A stretch of 64,000 bases of DNA, taken from the NCBI RefSeq assembly GCF_003968655.1, contig NZ_RXYK01000001.1, positions 287,957 to 351,956 on the forward strand, in the 5' to 3' direction. The DNA comes from Chlorobium phaeovibrioides. GTDB taxonomy: Bacteria > Bacteroidota > Chlorobiia > Chlorobiales > Chlorobiaceae. The notes beneath the pieces are model-generated. The model saw only the letters and a list, made by a program, of their open reading frames with translations, did not search any database and was not told where the DNA came from. The translations under genes were made by a program, and so were the position numbers. The first letter of the stretch is position 1. Each line of letters begins with the position of its first letter. Below are positions 8,692 to 18,075 of this stretch, piece after piece.

Positions 8692-9828
8692 TCAGCTGAT
8701 CCGCTTCTCGTAAATCACATACTCCTTGTAAGGCTTCCCTCCAATCACCTTGGCCAGCTTGCTCATAGCTTCGTTGGCCTTGAGCACCCAACTCATTTCG
8801 CTGGCAAAAACACCGTGCTGTCCGCCGTAATCTGCTATATGGGTGTTGAGAATGCTGTCAATCCCCTTGTTGCGATACTCAGGAAGCACGCCCATGGTGA
8901 TTGTGCGTACCATTGAGATGTTGCGGCTGTACCAGAGGTATTTCAGGAACCCCCATGGCGAGAATGGATTGCCGTTCACATGGCGGAGGGCCTGATTGAC
9001 GTCGGGAAGTGACAGTGAGAACCCGATGGCACGACCGTCGCTGTCTTCAACAAAGTAAATGTAATGGGGATTGGCAATTGGCTTGAGATTTTTGGCAAGA
9101 TAGTTGAACTCTTTGTCGGTCATGGGAACAAAACCCCAGTTCTTTTCCCAAGCCTTATTGTAAATGTCGCGGATGAGCTCAATCTCATTGTCGAAATCCT
9201 TCATATTCAAGGTCCTGATCGAGAGTTTCTCGCGCTTCATTACATGTGCCGCTATTTTGCGGAGACGCTCAATATCAATGATTTTCTGGTCGATGTACCA
9301 GGCAAGCAGCTCCTGCCCTATACCATGACCTGCATTTTTCACAAGGTCATTATAATATGGAGGATTGTAGAGCATCAGGAACACAGGTGGGGTGTCGAAC
9401 CCTTTGGTCAGCATACCGCACTGGTCGTTCATTGATGGGCTGACCGGACCACGCATTGTATCAAGACCTTTGGCATTAAGCCATACTGCGGCTGCAGCGA
9501 AAAGAGCATTGGCGGTTTCCTGGTCGTTGATGCACTCAAAAAAGCCCCAGAAACCCACCCGGTCGTCATGAAACTCCTGATGACGGTGGTTTGCTACTGC
9601 TGCAATGGTTCCGGCCATCTCACCATCTTTCCATGCGGTGAACATTTCCAGGTCAGCATGTTCATAGAGTGGGAACACATCCGTATCCAGCGTATTCATA
9701 TAGTCGGAAATAACCGGGGGAACCCAGTTTTTTCCAAGTTCAGGGTCATTGCGGTATATGTTCCAGGGAAACCTGATGAACTCTTTTCGCTCTGCTTTAG
9801 TGCGAACCTGCCTGACTTCTACAGCCAT
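8692..9828 (-). CDS. GNAT-fold acyltransferase-like protein, function unknown
   Basis: A 378-residue soluble protein. The C-terminal third has GNAT features, namely MGVLPEYRNKGIDSILNTHI, resembling the acetyl-CoA pyrophosphate loop (V-x-P-x-x-R-x-x-G). The N-terminal half contains GFWGFFECIND and RGPVSPSMNDQCGML, typical of a conserved family found in many anaerobes and marine bacteria but without a known reaction. The start has GGGAG about 7 bases upstream. It is followed by the long hairpin shared with the porin gene. Confidence 0.7.
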   Translation of the reverse strand: MAVEVRQVRTKAERKEFIRFPWNIYRNDPELGKNWVPPVISDYMNTLDTDVFPLYEHADLEMFTAWKDGEMAGTIAAVANHRHQEFHDDRVGFWGFFECINDQETANALFAAAAVWLNAKGLDTMRGPVSPSMNDQCGMLTKGFDTPPVFLMLYNPPYYNDLVKNAGHGIGQELLAWYIDQKIIDIERLRKIAAHVMKREKLSIRTLNMKDFDNEIELIRDIYNKAWEKNWGFVPMTDKEFNYLAKNLKPIANPHYIYFVEDSDGRAIGFSLSLPDVNQALRHVNGNPFSPWGFLKYLWYSRNISMVRTITMGVLPEYRNKGIDSILNTHIADYGGQHGVFASEMSWVLKANEAMSKLAKVIGGKPYKEYVIYEKRIS

Positions 9829-9849
9829 ATGCGTTACTCCCGTGGGATT

Positions 9850-9876
9850 AAAAAAAATCCCCCTCGAAAGGGGGAT
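9850..9876 (-). terminator. Rho-independent terminator after the DUF2892 gene
   Basis: An 8-base stem (ATCCCCCT / AGGGGGAT) with a CGAA loop, followed on the minus strand by a run of T. It lies between the DUF2892 gene and the GNAT-like gene. Confidence 0.75.
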
Positions 9877-9905
9877 GAGGGCAGCATGGAAACAGCCTGT
9901 CCTGT

Positions 9906-10109
9906 TTACTTGAAGGCATTGCCGGGCTCAACGCCGAGCGACTTCAGAATAAGTGCCATTGGGCAGAACCCTGTGAATGCAGACTGCAGCATCATAAAGC
10001 CAACAACGCCGGTAAGCCAGAGCCATCCGTTGCTCACTGTGAGAGCAAGAGCGACACTGAGGAGAATAAGAAGGCCTGCGATAGCCAGAACGAGTTTATC
10101 AATGTTCAT
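9906..10109 (-). CDS. DUF2892 small membrane protein
   Basis: A 67-residue protein with two hydrophobic spans separated by a short loop and the family signature GFCPMALILKSLG near the C-terminus. DUF2892 domains occur alone or fused to rhodanese in YgaP, with a proposed sulfur-related role; here it is alone. It has its own terminator and lies between DAHP synthase and the GNAT-like gene on the same strand. Confidence 0.85.
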   Translation of the reverse strand: MNIDKLVLAIAGLLILLSVALALTVSNGWLWLTGVVGFMMLQSAFTGFCPMALILKSLGVEPGNAFK

Positions 10110-10146
10110 GTCGGTATTTGTTTAGTGTTAGTTGTATTGTAAGGTA

Positions 10147-11196
10147 CTATAAAATAGTGCGCATTACTTCTGCCCCTTCGCGGAGCATCCGTTCAGTCTC
10201 TTTCCAGGAAACACATTCATCAGTAATGGAAACTCCGTAACGAAGCTTGGCGGGATCTTCCGGGAACGGCTGATTACCCGAGCATATGTTGCTTTCAATC
10301 ATGACGCCTGCAATGCTTTTATTGCCATCAACCTTCTGCCCGAGAACACTCTCCCACACATTGAGCTGTTCGGCATGTTTTTTCCCTGAGTTTGCGTGGC
10401 TGCAGTCAACAAGAAGAGCCTGGCGGAGGCCTCCTTTTGAAAGAAGAGCCTCTGCGGCAGTGATGCTGGCCGGGTCATAATTGGGGTGCGGTCCTCCACG
10501 AAGGACCAGATGACCGAACGGGTTTCCTTTGGTTGTAATCACACTGCTGTGACCGTCCTGATCAATACCAAGAAAACTATGCGGATGCATGGCCGAGCGG
10601 ATGGCGTCTACAGCAACGCTTATGCGCCCATCGGTGGAGTTCTTGAATCCTACCGGCATGGAGAGGCCACTTGCCATCTGCCTGTGCGTCTGCGACTCAA
10701 TGGTACGCGCACCTATGGCCGCCCAGCTGACTACATCCGCCACATACTGGGGTGAAATGGGATCAAGAAATTCGGTTGCTGCCGGCAGCCCCATGGCATT
10801 GATGTCAAGCAGGAGTTTCCGCGCGTAATAGAGTCCGTGCTCAATATCATAAGTATCATTCAGGTGGGGATCGTTGATGAATCCTTTCCACCCGACGGTT
10901 GTCCTCGGCTTCTCAAAATAGACACGCATGACAATACAGAGCTCATTCTTCAGCTCTTCACGCAGTTCCGTGAGATGCCGGGCGTATTCCTCTGCTGCTC
11001 CAATATCATGGATGGAGCATGGCCCTACTATCACCAGCATCCTTTGGTCCCTGCCGGTCAAAATATCTTCAATCTCGCGACGGCCTGAAAGAATGACGGA
11101 GGCGGCATTCTCATCGACCGGCAATTTCTCTTTCAGCACACGGGGGGCTGAAAGACGGGTAATACCCGAAACTCTTAAATCCTGTAACTGTTCCAT
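10147..11196 (-). CDS. aroG: 3-deoxy-7-phosphoheptulonate (DAHP) synthase, class I
   Basis: First step of the shikimate pathway: phosphoenolpyruvate plus erythrose-4-phosphate gives DAHP. The 349-residue protein is of the E. coli AroFGH type. Blocks include [69 protein letters not shown] and [10 protein letters not shown] (metal ligands). Feedback specificity (Phe, Tyr or Trp) cannot be told from the sequence by eye, so the AroG symbol means family only. Confidence 0.92.
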   Translation of the reverse strand: MEQLQDLRVSGITRLSAPRVLKEKLPVDENAASVILSGRREIEDILTGRDQRMLVIVGPCSIHDIGAAEEYARHLTELREELKNELCIVMRVYFEKPRTTVGWKGFINDPHLNDTYDIEHGLYYARKLLLDINAMGLPAATEFLDPISPQYVADVVSWAAIGARTIESQTHRQMASGLSMPVGFKNSTDGRISVAVDAIRSAMHPHSFLGIDQDGHSSVITTKGNPFGHLVLRGGPHPNYDPASITAAEALLSKGGLRQALLVDCSHANSGKKHAEQLNVWESVLGQKVDGNKSIAGVMIESNICSGNQPFPEDPAKLRYGVSITDECVSWKETERMLREGAEVMRTIL

Positions 11197-11320
11197 CAGC
11201 TATGCAAAAAAAATCAAGCCATTAAAATGTTTGGAAGGAAGATAAAAAAAACCGTGACATATCCGGAGGACATGGAGCAATTATATCCGTAATGGGAAAT
11301 GACGCTGTGTGAGACAAACG

Positions 11321-11351
11321 AAAAAACCCGCCTTCAAGTGGCGGGTTTTTT
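11321..11351 (-). terminator. Rho-independent terminator after arsA
   Basis: A CCCGCC/GGCGGG stem flanked by A6 and T6. On the minus strand it ends in TTTTTT, directly downstream of the ArsA-like gene, and it may also block plus-strand transcription. Confidence 0.85.
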
Positions 11352-11380
11352 GTGTTGCGTGGTCGTTGAACAAAAACAGA

Positions 11381-12571
11381 TCAGTGTTTGCGCTCAAAAT
11401 CAATGTTGAGCCATTTGTCTTCAAATGATGCCCCTGTTGATTCCATCCCTGCAAGGAAAATCGGCAATGCAACAATTTTCTGATAATCGCCAATACGGAT
11501 GGTAAGATCATCGCCGAGCTTGAGAATTTTCGGCTCCATACCCATATGATCAATGAAGGGAAGACGAACACGAACAGTGTAATGGCCTTCCGACACCTTT
11601 TTGATGTCAATGGGATTCTCCTTGAACATGATATCAAGAGGATTCTTATCGCCATAGACTTTTGCACCAACCTTGCGAAGCATATCAAGACCAACCACCT
11701 CACCCTCGAAAAGCGGGACCTCGGCAATCGGAATCGGTGCAAATGCATCCTGAATCTGTTCAATATATTTCTGCTGAATGGCGCGCCATTTCTGGAAATA
11801 TGTATCACTGCTCTGATCGGGCATGACGCGGTTGATTGTAATGCTGTCAACCGTAATACCATACAGGTTGAGATAGGTAAGAGCCCGCATGGACTCCTTG
11901 ATAACCATCTTTTCAGGGTTCATGACAAGACGGACCGTAGATTTGCTTCCATCAGCAAGCAGATCAATAATTCCTTCCGTTGAAGAAAAGAGGTTGTCGA
12001 CCTTCTCATACACCTCTTCAGGAGCCACGAAATCGTCAATCTTCTTGATTTTCTTGGAAAGCGGCCTGATGACCGGCTTCACCATGTATTTCTCAACATT
12101 GCGGATAAGTTTGATGAACCAGCCGAATGTTTCAGGCAGCGAAAGCAGGCGGAGAGTTTCTCCGGTAGGAGCGCAGTCAACAACTAAAAGGTCGAAATCA
12201 GCCTGTTCTTCGTTATAGCGTTTGATATAAGAGAGTGAGAAAAGCTCTTCCATGCCGGGCAGAACACCCATCTCTTCAGCATAGACTCCTTCAATTCCAC
12301 GAGACTCCATCAGTGAAGCAAAATGCTCTCTGACAACATCCCAGTTCAGGTTGAGATCGCCAAAAACACTGACCTCCTGACCCCAGAGATTTTCAGTGAT
12401 CTTGACAGGTGATGGGCCGAGCTGAACATCAAGAGAGTCGCCAAGGCTGTGTGCCGGATCAGTAGACATAATGAGTGTCTTGAAACCCAGGTCAGCTGCT
12501 TTGAGGGCCGTTGCGGCAGCTACAGAAGTTTTGCCCACGCCACCCTTTCCAGTAAAAATGATATTACGCAT
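11381..12571 (-). CDS. ArsA-family ATPase
   Basis: A 396-residue P-loop ATPase of the ArsA/Get3 class. The N-terminus has the deviant Walker A GKGGVGKT (residues 8-15), then [10 protein letters not shown] and [15 protein letters not shown]. The last roughly 90 residues resemble the HSP20-like ArsA C-terminal domain common in Chlorobi and cyanobacteria. No arsenite pump (ArsB) or arsR is adjacent, so arsenic resistance is unlikely; a chaperone or targeting role like Get3 is more plausible. It has its own terminator. Confidence 0.88.
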   Translation of the reverse strand: MRNIIFTGKGGVGKTSVAAATALKAADLGFKTLIMSTDPAHSLGDSLDVQLGPSPVKITENLWGQEVSVFGDLNLNWDVVREHFASLMESRGIEGVYAEEMGVLPGMEELFSLSYIKRYNEEQADFDLLVVDCAPTGETLRLLSLPETFGWFIKLIRNVEKYMVKPVIRPLSKKIKKIDDFVAPEEVYEKVDNLFSSTEGIIDLLADGSKSTVRLVMNPEKMVIKESMRALTYLNLYGITVDSITINRVMPDQSSDTYFQKWRAIQQKYIEQIQDAFAPIPIAEVPLFEGEVVGLDMLRKVGAKVYGDKNPLDIMFKENPIDIKKVSEGHYTVRVRLPFIDHMGMEPKILKLGDDLTIRIGDYQKIVALPIFLAGMESTGASFEDKWLNIDFERKH

Positions 12572-12578
12572 ACGATTT

Positions 12579-12650
12579 AATGATTCTCGATTAAAGAATT
12601 ATTGAAAAGCTCCCCATTGATCTCCGATCATTCGATCAACCTGAAAAGGA
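12579..12650. promoter_or_regulatory. Inverted-repeat-rich leader upstream of the ArsA-like gene
   Basis: Two repeats lie before the start codon. The first, 12579-12603, is AATGATTCT / AGAATTATT with a 7-base spacer and one mismatch. The second, 12617-12639, has arms TTGATC / GATCAA around 11 bases. They could be operator sites or leader RNA structure. A TGGAC/GTCCA pair further up, before 12700, is weaker. Confidence 0.3.
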
Positions 12651-12716
12651 TTAAGATAATAAATAATCCAATAAGTGGACATGACGCGTCCAACTATTCC
12701 TTAGCCGGGGAAAATG

Positions 12717-14195
12717 CTATGGGGCAGTAACGCGAAGCTTCTGGCCCGGATAAATCACTTTTTTCCCTCTCAGCCTGTTCCATGAGGCAAGCCTTGCCAT
12801 GCTTACCCTGTACTTTCTGGCTATCTTGCCGAGGGTCTCCCCGCGGCGGACCCTGTGGTATTTCACCACAACTCCTTTTTTCACCAGAAGCCCCCCACCG
12901 GAAACCTTTTCGATTTTGAGAATCTGACCGGGAAAAAGTGAGGCGGGGGAACCGAGACCATTCAACTCCATCAACCGTCCCTCTGTCGTGTCATGCCGAC
13001 GGGCAATCACGGCAAGTGTTTCTCCCCTTTTCACCTTGTAGGAAAGAAGGCGGGGCGCAACAGCAACAAAAGAGACCCTGATGCTGTCAGGAGTGACACT
13101 CTCTGCAACCGCTGAACTGTCAGGCACCGGAATGGAAAGGGCGTCATAGAGCCGCGTTTCAACAGCGGCGAATAGAGCGGCATGATGCTTAGGAAGTCGC
13201 AGCTCATAGGGAGAGTCAACGGATGAAGGGATAATGCCGTGCGTATACTGCGGATTGAGAAACCTGAGATCTTCCACGGAAATGCCGACAGCAGCACTGA
13301 TGCGTTCAAAAGAGAGAGGACGCATGACGCTGACATTTTCTATATCCTGATAGAGATACCCGGGGCGGAGCGGAAGAAGGTTGTGTTCCTGGTGATAGTT
13401 CATGATGTAGTTGACCGCAATGAACGCCGGAACATAGCCACGGGTTTCGGCTGGCAGATACCTCCAGATGGCCCAGTAATCTTTTCCGCCCCGCGACCGC
13501 CGAATTGCACGATTCACATTCCCGGAACCGGAATTGTATGCAGCAAGGGCGAGAAACCAGTCCCCATAGCGGTCATACAGATCGCGAAGATGCCTTGCGG
13601 CAGCCATTGAGGCTTTGCGCGGATCAAACCGGTCTTCAATGAATGCCGATGACTCAAGGCCATACATCTTCCCCGTCGGGTACATGAACTGCCAGAGCCC
13701 CCGTGCACCAGCACGGGACACTGCCGTTGGATTAAGGGCCGACTCAACAATGGCGAGATACTTCATTTCCGGAGGAACCCCATAAATGGCAAGCGCCTCC
13801 TCAAAAAGAGGGAAATAAACCTCTCTCAATCCAAGAATCTTGGCGGTTGCAAGCCGCTTGTCAACCGCATAGACCCTGATGAATCCGTTCACATACTTGT
13901 TGTATGTCAGTTCGAACCGGGTTCTGCTGTTCAGTTCGGCAATTCGTGCCGTATAGACCGAATCATTGTACTGGGGAACAAAAGTTGATGGGAACCCCGG
14001 CATTGCTGATTTCCCCGAAGGAGATGCAAAATGTTCGTCACTGAAATATGTGGCGTTCATAAGGCTGTCGAGCGATTGCGACAGGGACGCACTGCTGAAT
14101 ACCACACTGGGCGCTGCATTTTCAGCAGCAGATATGTTCCGCAACGGAATACACGCAAACAGGAACGCAACACAGATACATCTGAAAAATGACAT
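12717..14195 (-). CDS. mltD: Membrane-bound lytic murein transglycosylase (MltD-like) with two LysM repeats
   Basis: Cleaves peptidoglycan glycan strands in the periplasm. The chosen ATG ([15 protein letters not shown]) has AGGA 7 bases upstream and a signal peptide; an in-frame ATG 13 codons earlier lacks this. The SLT domain contains the catalytic Glu in AIVESALNP, then [19 protein letters not shown] and [16 protein letters not shown]. Two LysM repeats ([16 protein letters not shown] and [17 protein letters not shown]) form the C-terminus and bind peptidoglycan. Length is about 492 residues, normal for MltD. Confidence 0.9.
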   Translation of the reverse strand: MSFFRCICVAFLFACIPLRNISAAENAAPSVVFSSASLSQSLDSLMNATYFSDEHFASPSGKSAMPGFPSTFVPQYNDSVYTARIAELNSRTRFELTYNKYVNGFIRVYAVDKRLATAKILGLREVYFPLFEEALAIYGVPPEMKYLAIVESALNPTAVSRAGARGLWQFMYPTGKMYGLESSAFIEDRFDPRKASMAAARHLRDLYDRYGDWFLALAAYNSGSGNVNRAIRRSRGGKDYWAIWRYLPAETRGYVPAFIAVNYIMNYHQEHNLLPLRPGYLYQDIENVSVMRPLSFERISAAVGISVEDLRFLNPQYTHGIIPSSVDSPYELRLPKHHAALFAAVETRLYDALSIPVPDSSAVAESVTPDSIRVSFVAVAPRLLSYKVKRGETLAVIARRHDTTEGRLMELNGLGSPASLFPGQILKIEKVSGGGLLVKKGVVVKYHRVRRGETLGKIARKYRVSMARLASWNRLRGKKVIYPGQKLRVTAP

Positions 14196-14281
14196 GAAAA
14201 TCCTGTTGTTCAGAGATGAAACCAACATAAACACCCTTCCCGACTATTGCAACAGAGAACGCCCCGGGGGTATGACGCCGG

Positions 14282-15037
14282 TCAATATCGAACCCGCCAG
14301 AGAAAGAGCCCGGAAGCAACAGCAGGCTTAACCCTCATCCCTCCGCCTCCTCCACCAAGCATTCCGAGATACTCCTCCGGGTCAAGCTCACCCCGTCCCG
14401 CGCTGAGCATTCCACCGACAATACCGCGAACCATACTCCTGAGAAACCGGTTTGCCGCTATATGAAAAACCATCACCCCTTTATGCCGGTACCATCCCGC
14501 CTCACGAACCGTGCAGAGACTCCCGTTTCCATCCCGGTCTTCTCTCGAAAAAAGGGAAAAATCATGAGTCCCCCGAAGACCAGACGAGAGATGCTGCATG
14601 AGAGCAAAATCAACATCTCCATGTGAACATCCGGTATAACGCCCCATCAAGGCCGAGGGCTCAGGAATGGCAAAATAACGATACTGCCGCTCCAATGCAC
14701 TGAATCTGGCGTGAAAATCGTCCGGTACAAGCTGCGACGAAGGTATGCATATGGATGAAGGGAGAAGGCAGTTGAGAGAGTGGCGGATTCTTGAATGCTC
14801 AAGTGGTGAACGGGTAGAAAAATTCACCACCTGCCCCCGTGCATGAACCCCCCTGTCAGTCCGGCCAGCTGCAGCAAGATTGATTTTTTCCTGCAGAATC
14901 TCACTGAGCACAGCCTCAATCTCACCCTGCACCGTCACTATGCCGTTCGGCTGCCGCTGCCAGCCAGCATAGGAAGTTCCGTCATATTCAACATCCAGTC
15001 TGATATTAGGCATCTGAAATGTTACATTTGTATCCAT
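14282..15037 (-). CDS. truA: tRNA pseudouridine(38-40) synthase TruA
   Basis: Makes pseudouridine in the anticodon arm of tRNAs. Family blocks are LDVEYDGTSYAGWQRQP, the catalytic AAAGRTDRGVHARGQVV (active Asp after GRT) and ANRFLRSMVRGIVGGML. The second Met (MPNIRLDVEYDGT, start at 15013) matches the family N-terminus equally well, and neither start shows a clear Shine-Dalgarno site. It is divergent from the GH13 gene with a short shared upstream region. Confidence 0.93.
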   Translation of the reverse strand: MDTNVTFQMPNIRLDVEYDGTSYAGWQRQPNGIVTVQGEIEAVLSEILQEKINLAAAGRTDRGVHARGQVVNFSTRSPLEHSRIRHSLNCLLPSSICIPSSQLVPDDFHARFSALERQYRYFAIPEPSALMGRYTGCSHGDVDFALMQHLSSGLRGTHDFSLFSREDRDGNGSLCTVREAGWYRHKGVMVFHIAANRFLRSMVRGIVGGMLSAGRGELDPEEYLGMLGGGGGGMRVKPAVASGLFLWRVRY

Positions 15038-15092
15038 CCGACCATTCGGCTGAAAAATTCATGACACTAATATATTGACAGTTTACCCCAAT

Positions 15093-17003
15093 ATGGAAAC
15101 GACTTCCACAATAGAGCTTCTCCTCAACCGTCTGAAGGCATTGCAGAGTTCAGCTGCCAGCTATCTCGTACCAAACATATGGAATTCAGAAGAAACAGGG
15201 GCCTCGCTCCAATCGCCTGCCCCCTGGTTCATCGGACGCATAGAAGAAATTCTGCAGACCGGATCATCAACACCAGCCGCTACCTTCCCTGAAAACTGGC
15301 AAAAGGATACCGTCGTCTACAACCTTTTTGTACGATTCGGGACAGCATTTGACCATAACGGCGACGGAAGCATCTCCGAAAAGCCTTTGCCAGAAGGCTT
15401 CCGTGAAACCGGGACACTTCTGAAAGCGATTGCTCTTTTACCCTACATAAAAAAACTGGGAGCAAACACCGTCTACCTCCTGCCGCTGACCGAAATCGGT
15501 ACGGCCAACAGGAAAGGCTCGCTCGGATCCCCATACGCCATAAAAGACCCGATGAAGCTGGACCCGATGCTGGCTGAACCCGCACTCGACCTTTCACCGG
15601 AAATTCTATTGAAAGCATTTGTTGAAGCAGCTCATCTTCTTGGAATGCGTGTTGTCCTTGAATTTGTATTCCGCACGGCCGCCACTGACAGCAACTGGAT
15701 AGAAAAGCACCCCGACTGGTTCTACTGGCTGAAAAACGATGTGCCGCAATCTTCATACGGCCCTCCGCAGTTTGATCAGGATACCCTCACACGCATCTTT
15801 TCGCAGGTGGACCGACACGAGCTCGCCTACCTTCCCGCACCCACTGAGGCCTTTAAGGAGCAGTTTGCCCCCCACCCGGTCACAGTCACAAAAACCAATG
15901 AAGGCATTCAGGCAACCGATGCCAATGGAGAAGCCTGCAGAATAGCAAGTGCATTCTCCGACTGGCCGCCAGATGACCGCCAGCCGGCATGGACTGATGT
16001 AACCTACCTGAAAATGCACAGGCCTGAAGAGTTCAACTACATCGCCTACAACACCATCCGGATGTACGATGAGGCACTCAACGATCCCGAATCCTTCAAT
16101 ACCGGTCTCTGGAATGAAATTTCTTCCATCATTCCCCGCTTTCAGGAGGAATACGGAATTGATGGCGCCATGATGGACATGGGCCACGCCCTGCCTCCTC
16201 TGCTCAAAAAAAACATTGTTGAAAAAGCCAGGGCAACACGCCCTGACTTCCTGTTCTGGGACGAAAACTTCAACCCAACCTCTGAAATCAGGGATGAAGG
16301 ATTCAACGCCGTGTTCGGCTCCCTGCCCTTTGTCATCAATGACATCATCTATATCCGCGGACTTCTCAACTTTCTCAACAAAACAGGGGTCGCCCTGCCA
16401 TTCTTCGGTACGGGTGAAAACCACAACACACCCAGAGTTCCATTCCGCTTCCCGAAAGAAGCAGCCGGACGCAACTACTCAGCCTTCATTTTCACCCTCG
16501 CAGCCATACTGCCAACACTTCCCTTCATCCAATCAGGCATGGAAGTCAGCGAATGGCATCCTGTGAACCTCGGCCTGAACTTCACCGATGAAGACCGGAC
16601 AAACTTTCCGCCTGAAACGCTCCCCCTCTTCAGCCCGGCAGCCATTGACTGGAAGGAGACCAACACTCTCCCGCCGCTCACCAGCTACATTCAGAAAATC
16701 ATCGCCATCCGCAGTCAATACCTTGACATCATTCTCTCTGGAGAAGCCGGCTCCATAGGAATTCCCTATGTCAGTCATGAGCAGCTTTTCGCCATCAAAA
16801 GAACTGCCGAAGGGCGTTCACTGCTCTTCATCGGCAACAGCAACATGCACGAACCCATAACAGGAGGGCTGGAATTCGGAATGAAAACAGGCGTGCTTGA
16901 AGACCTCATCAGCCGAAAACCGCATTCCATTGTCAACCATAGGCTTGAGGCAACATTCCAGCCTGGTGAATGCATGCTTTTTCTTCTCCCAACGGAAAAC
17001 TGA
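15093..17003 (+). CDS. GH13 (alpha-amylase family) protein with altered invariant residues
   Basis: A roughly 636-residue protein with an alpha-amylase TIM barrel. Barrel strands are recognisable: [26 protein letters not shown], the nucleophile strand [20 protein letters not shown] (acid/base Glu391) and [11 protein letters not shown]. The invariant Arg two residues before nucleophile Asp362 is Met360, and the transition-state Asp of region IV is Asn445. Region III and the GlgE-like feel suggest a maltosyl- or alpha-glucan-related role, or loss of hydrolase activity. A TTG start 6 codons upstream is possible. A PfkB kinase and a symporter follow. Confidence 0.8.
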   Translation: METTSTIELLLNRLKALQSSAASYLVPNIWNSEETGASLQSPAPWFIGRIEEILQTGSSTPAATFPENWQKDTVVYNLFVRFGTAFDHNGDGSISEKPLPEGFRETGTLLKAIALLPYIKKLGANTVYLLPLTEIGTANRKGSLGSPYAIKDPMKLDPMLAEPALDLSPEILLKAFVEAAHLLGMRVVLEFVFRTAATDSNWIEKHPDWFYWLKNDVPQSSYGPPQFDQDTLTRIFSQVDRHELAYLPAPTEAFKEQFAPHPVTVTKTNEGIQATDANGEACRIASAFSDWPPDDRQPAWTDVTYLKMHRPEEFNYIAYNTIRMYDEALNDPESFNTGLWNEISSIIPRFQEEYGIDGAMMDMGHALPPLLKKNIVEKARATRPDFLFWDENFNPTSEIRDEGFNAVFGSLPFVINDIIYIRGLLNFLNKTGVALPFFGTGENHNTPRVPFRFPKEAAGRNYSAFIFTLAAILPTLPFIQSGMEVSEWHPVNLGLNFTDEDRTNFPPETLPLFSPAAIDWKETNTLPPLTSYIQKIIAIRSQYLDIILSGEAGSIGIPYVSHEQLFAIKRTAEGRSLLFIGNSNMHEPITGGLEFGMKTGVLEDLISRKPHSIVNHRLEATFQPGECMLFLLPTEN

Positions 17004-17100
17004 ACGGCGATTGAAAAGAAATTGCTGTAAATCGTATCTTGTTTGGCGCAATAACCATCTTCATCCGATTCAATTCAACACCGTAAACCCTTATTCAACC

Positions 17101-18012
17101 ATGGCCATACTCATTGTCGGCTCTCTTGCATTTGACGATATCGAAACCCCCTTCGGCAGTTCCATGAACACCCTTGGAGGATCGTCAACCTACATCGCTC
17201 TTTCAGCAAGCTATTTTTCCGACGCCATACAGATGGTAGGCGTGGTTGGATCCGACTTTGAAGAGAGCCACTTCAAGCTCCTGCACAACAGAAATATCGA
17301 TACCAAAGGCGTTCAGGTGGTCGAAGAAGGCAAAACCTTCCGCTGGGCAGGCCGCTACCACTACGACATGAACACCCGTGATACGCTTGACACCCAGCTC
17401 AATGTATTTGCTGATTTTGATCCCCGCGTACCTCAGCGCTATCAGGACACAGGCATTGTTGTTCTCGGCAACATCGACCCTGAACTGCAGATGAAGGTGC
17501 TGGACCAGATCCAGAAACCCGAAATGGTCATTCTCGACACAATGAACTTCTGGATTGAGGGAAAACCAGAAGCGCTGAAGAAAACCCTGAGCCGCGTCGA
17601 TGTCTTCATTCTTAACGACAGCGAAGCACGCCTGCTCAGCGGTGATCCCAATCTGGTCAAATCAGCCCGTATCATCCGCGAAATGGGCCCCAAAACGCTC
17701 ATCATCAAAAAAGGCGAACATGGAGCGCTCCTTTTTACAGACAACGGCATCTTCGCCGCCCCCGCATTTCCGCTTGAATCAATCTTTGACCCCACCGGAG
17801 CAGGCGATACCTTTGCAGGAGGCTTCATAGGCCACCTCTCACGCTGCGAAACAGTCAACGACACAGAGCTCCGCAAAGCCGTTCTCTATGGCAGCGCCAT
17901 GGCCAGCTTCTGCGTCGAGAAATTCGGCACAGAAAAAATTGCAGACCTCACCATGCTCGACATTGAAGACCGTTACGACAGCTTCCTCGAACTCTCCAGA
18001 ATCGAGTGCTGA
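17101..18012 (+). CDS. PfkB-family carbohydrate/nucleoside kinase
   Basis: A 303-residue ribokinase-like sugar kinase. The N-terminus has MAILIVGSLAFDDIETPFG and the GGSSTYIALSASYF motif; the C-terminal signature DPTGAGDTFAGGFIGHL carries the catalytic Asp. The substrate is not predictable. The frame extends upstream, but the ATG chosen matches the family N-terminus. It lies between the GH13 protein and an SSS transporter on one strand, suggesting a sugar uptake/modification group; no promoter was seen between them. Confidence 0.88.
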   Translation: MAILIVGSLAFDDIETPFGSSMNTLGGSSTYIALSASYFSDAIQMVGVVGSDFEESHFKLLHNRNIDTKGVQVVEEGKTFRWAGRYHYDMNTRDTLDTQLNVFADFDPRVPQRYQDTGIVVLGNIDPELQMKVLDQIQKPEMVILDTMNFWIEGKPEALKKTLSRVDVFILNDSEARLLSGDPNLVKSARIIREMGPKTLIIKKGEHGALLFTDNGIFAAPAFPLESIFDPTGAGDTFAGGFIGHLSRCETVNDTELRKAVLYGSAMASFCVEKFGTEKIADLTMLDIEDRYDSFLELSRIEC

Positions 18013-18075
18013 GACCATCCACCGGCATTCATCACATGAACCCGGGGGCACCCACCCCCGGATTCCACAGAGACT

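Noticed and set aside
11381..12571. ArsA-like gene as an arsenic resistance operon
   Set aside because: No arsB, arsC or arsR is adjacent; ArsA homologues in Chlorobi are not tied to arsenic export.
15753..16424. A 223-codon open frame opposite the GH13 gene
   Set aside because: No family similarity; shadow of a coding region.
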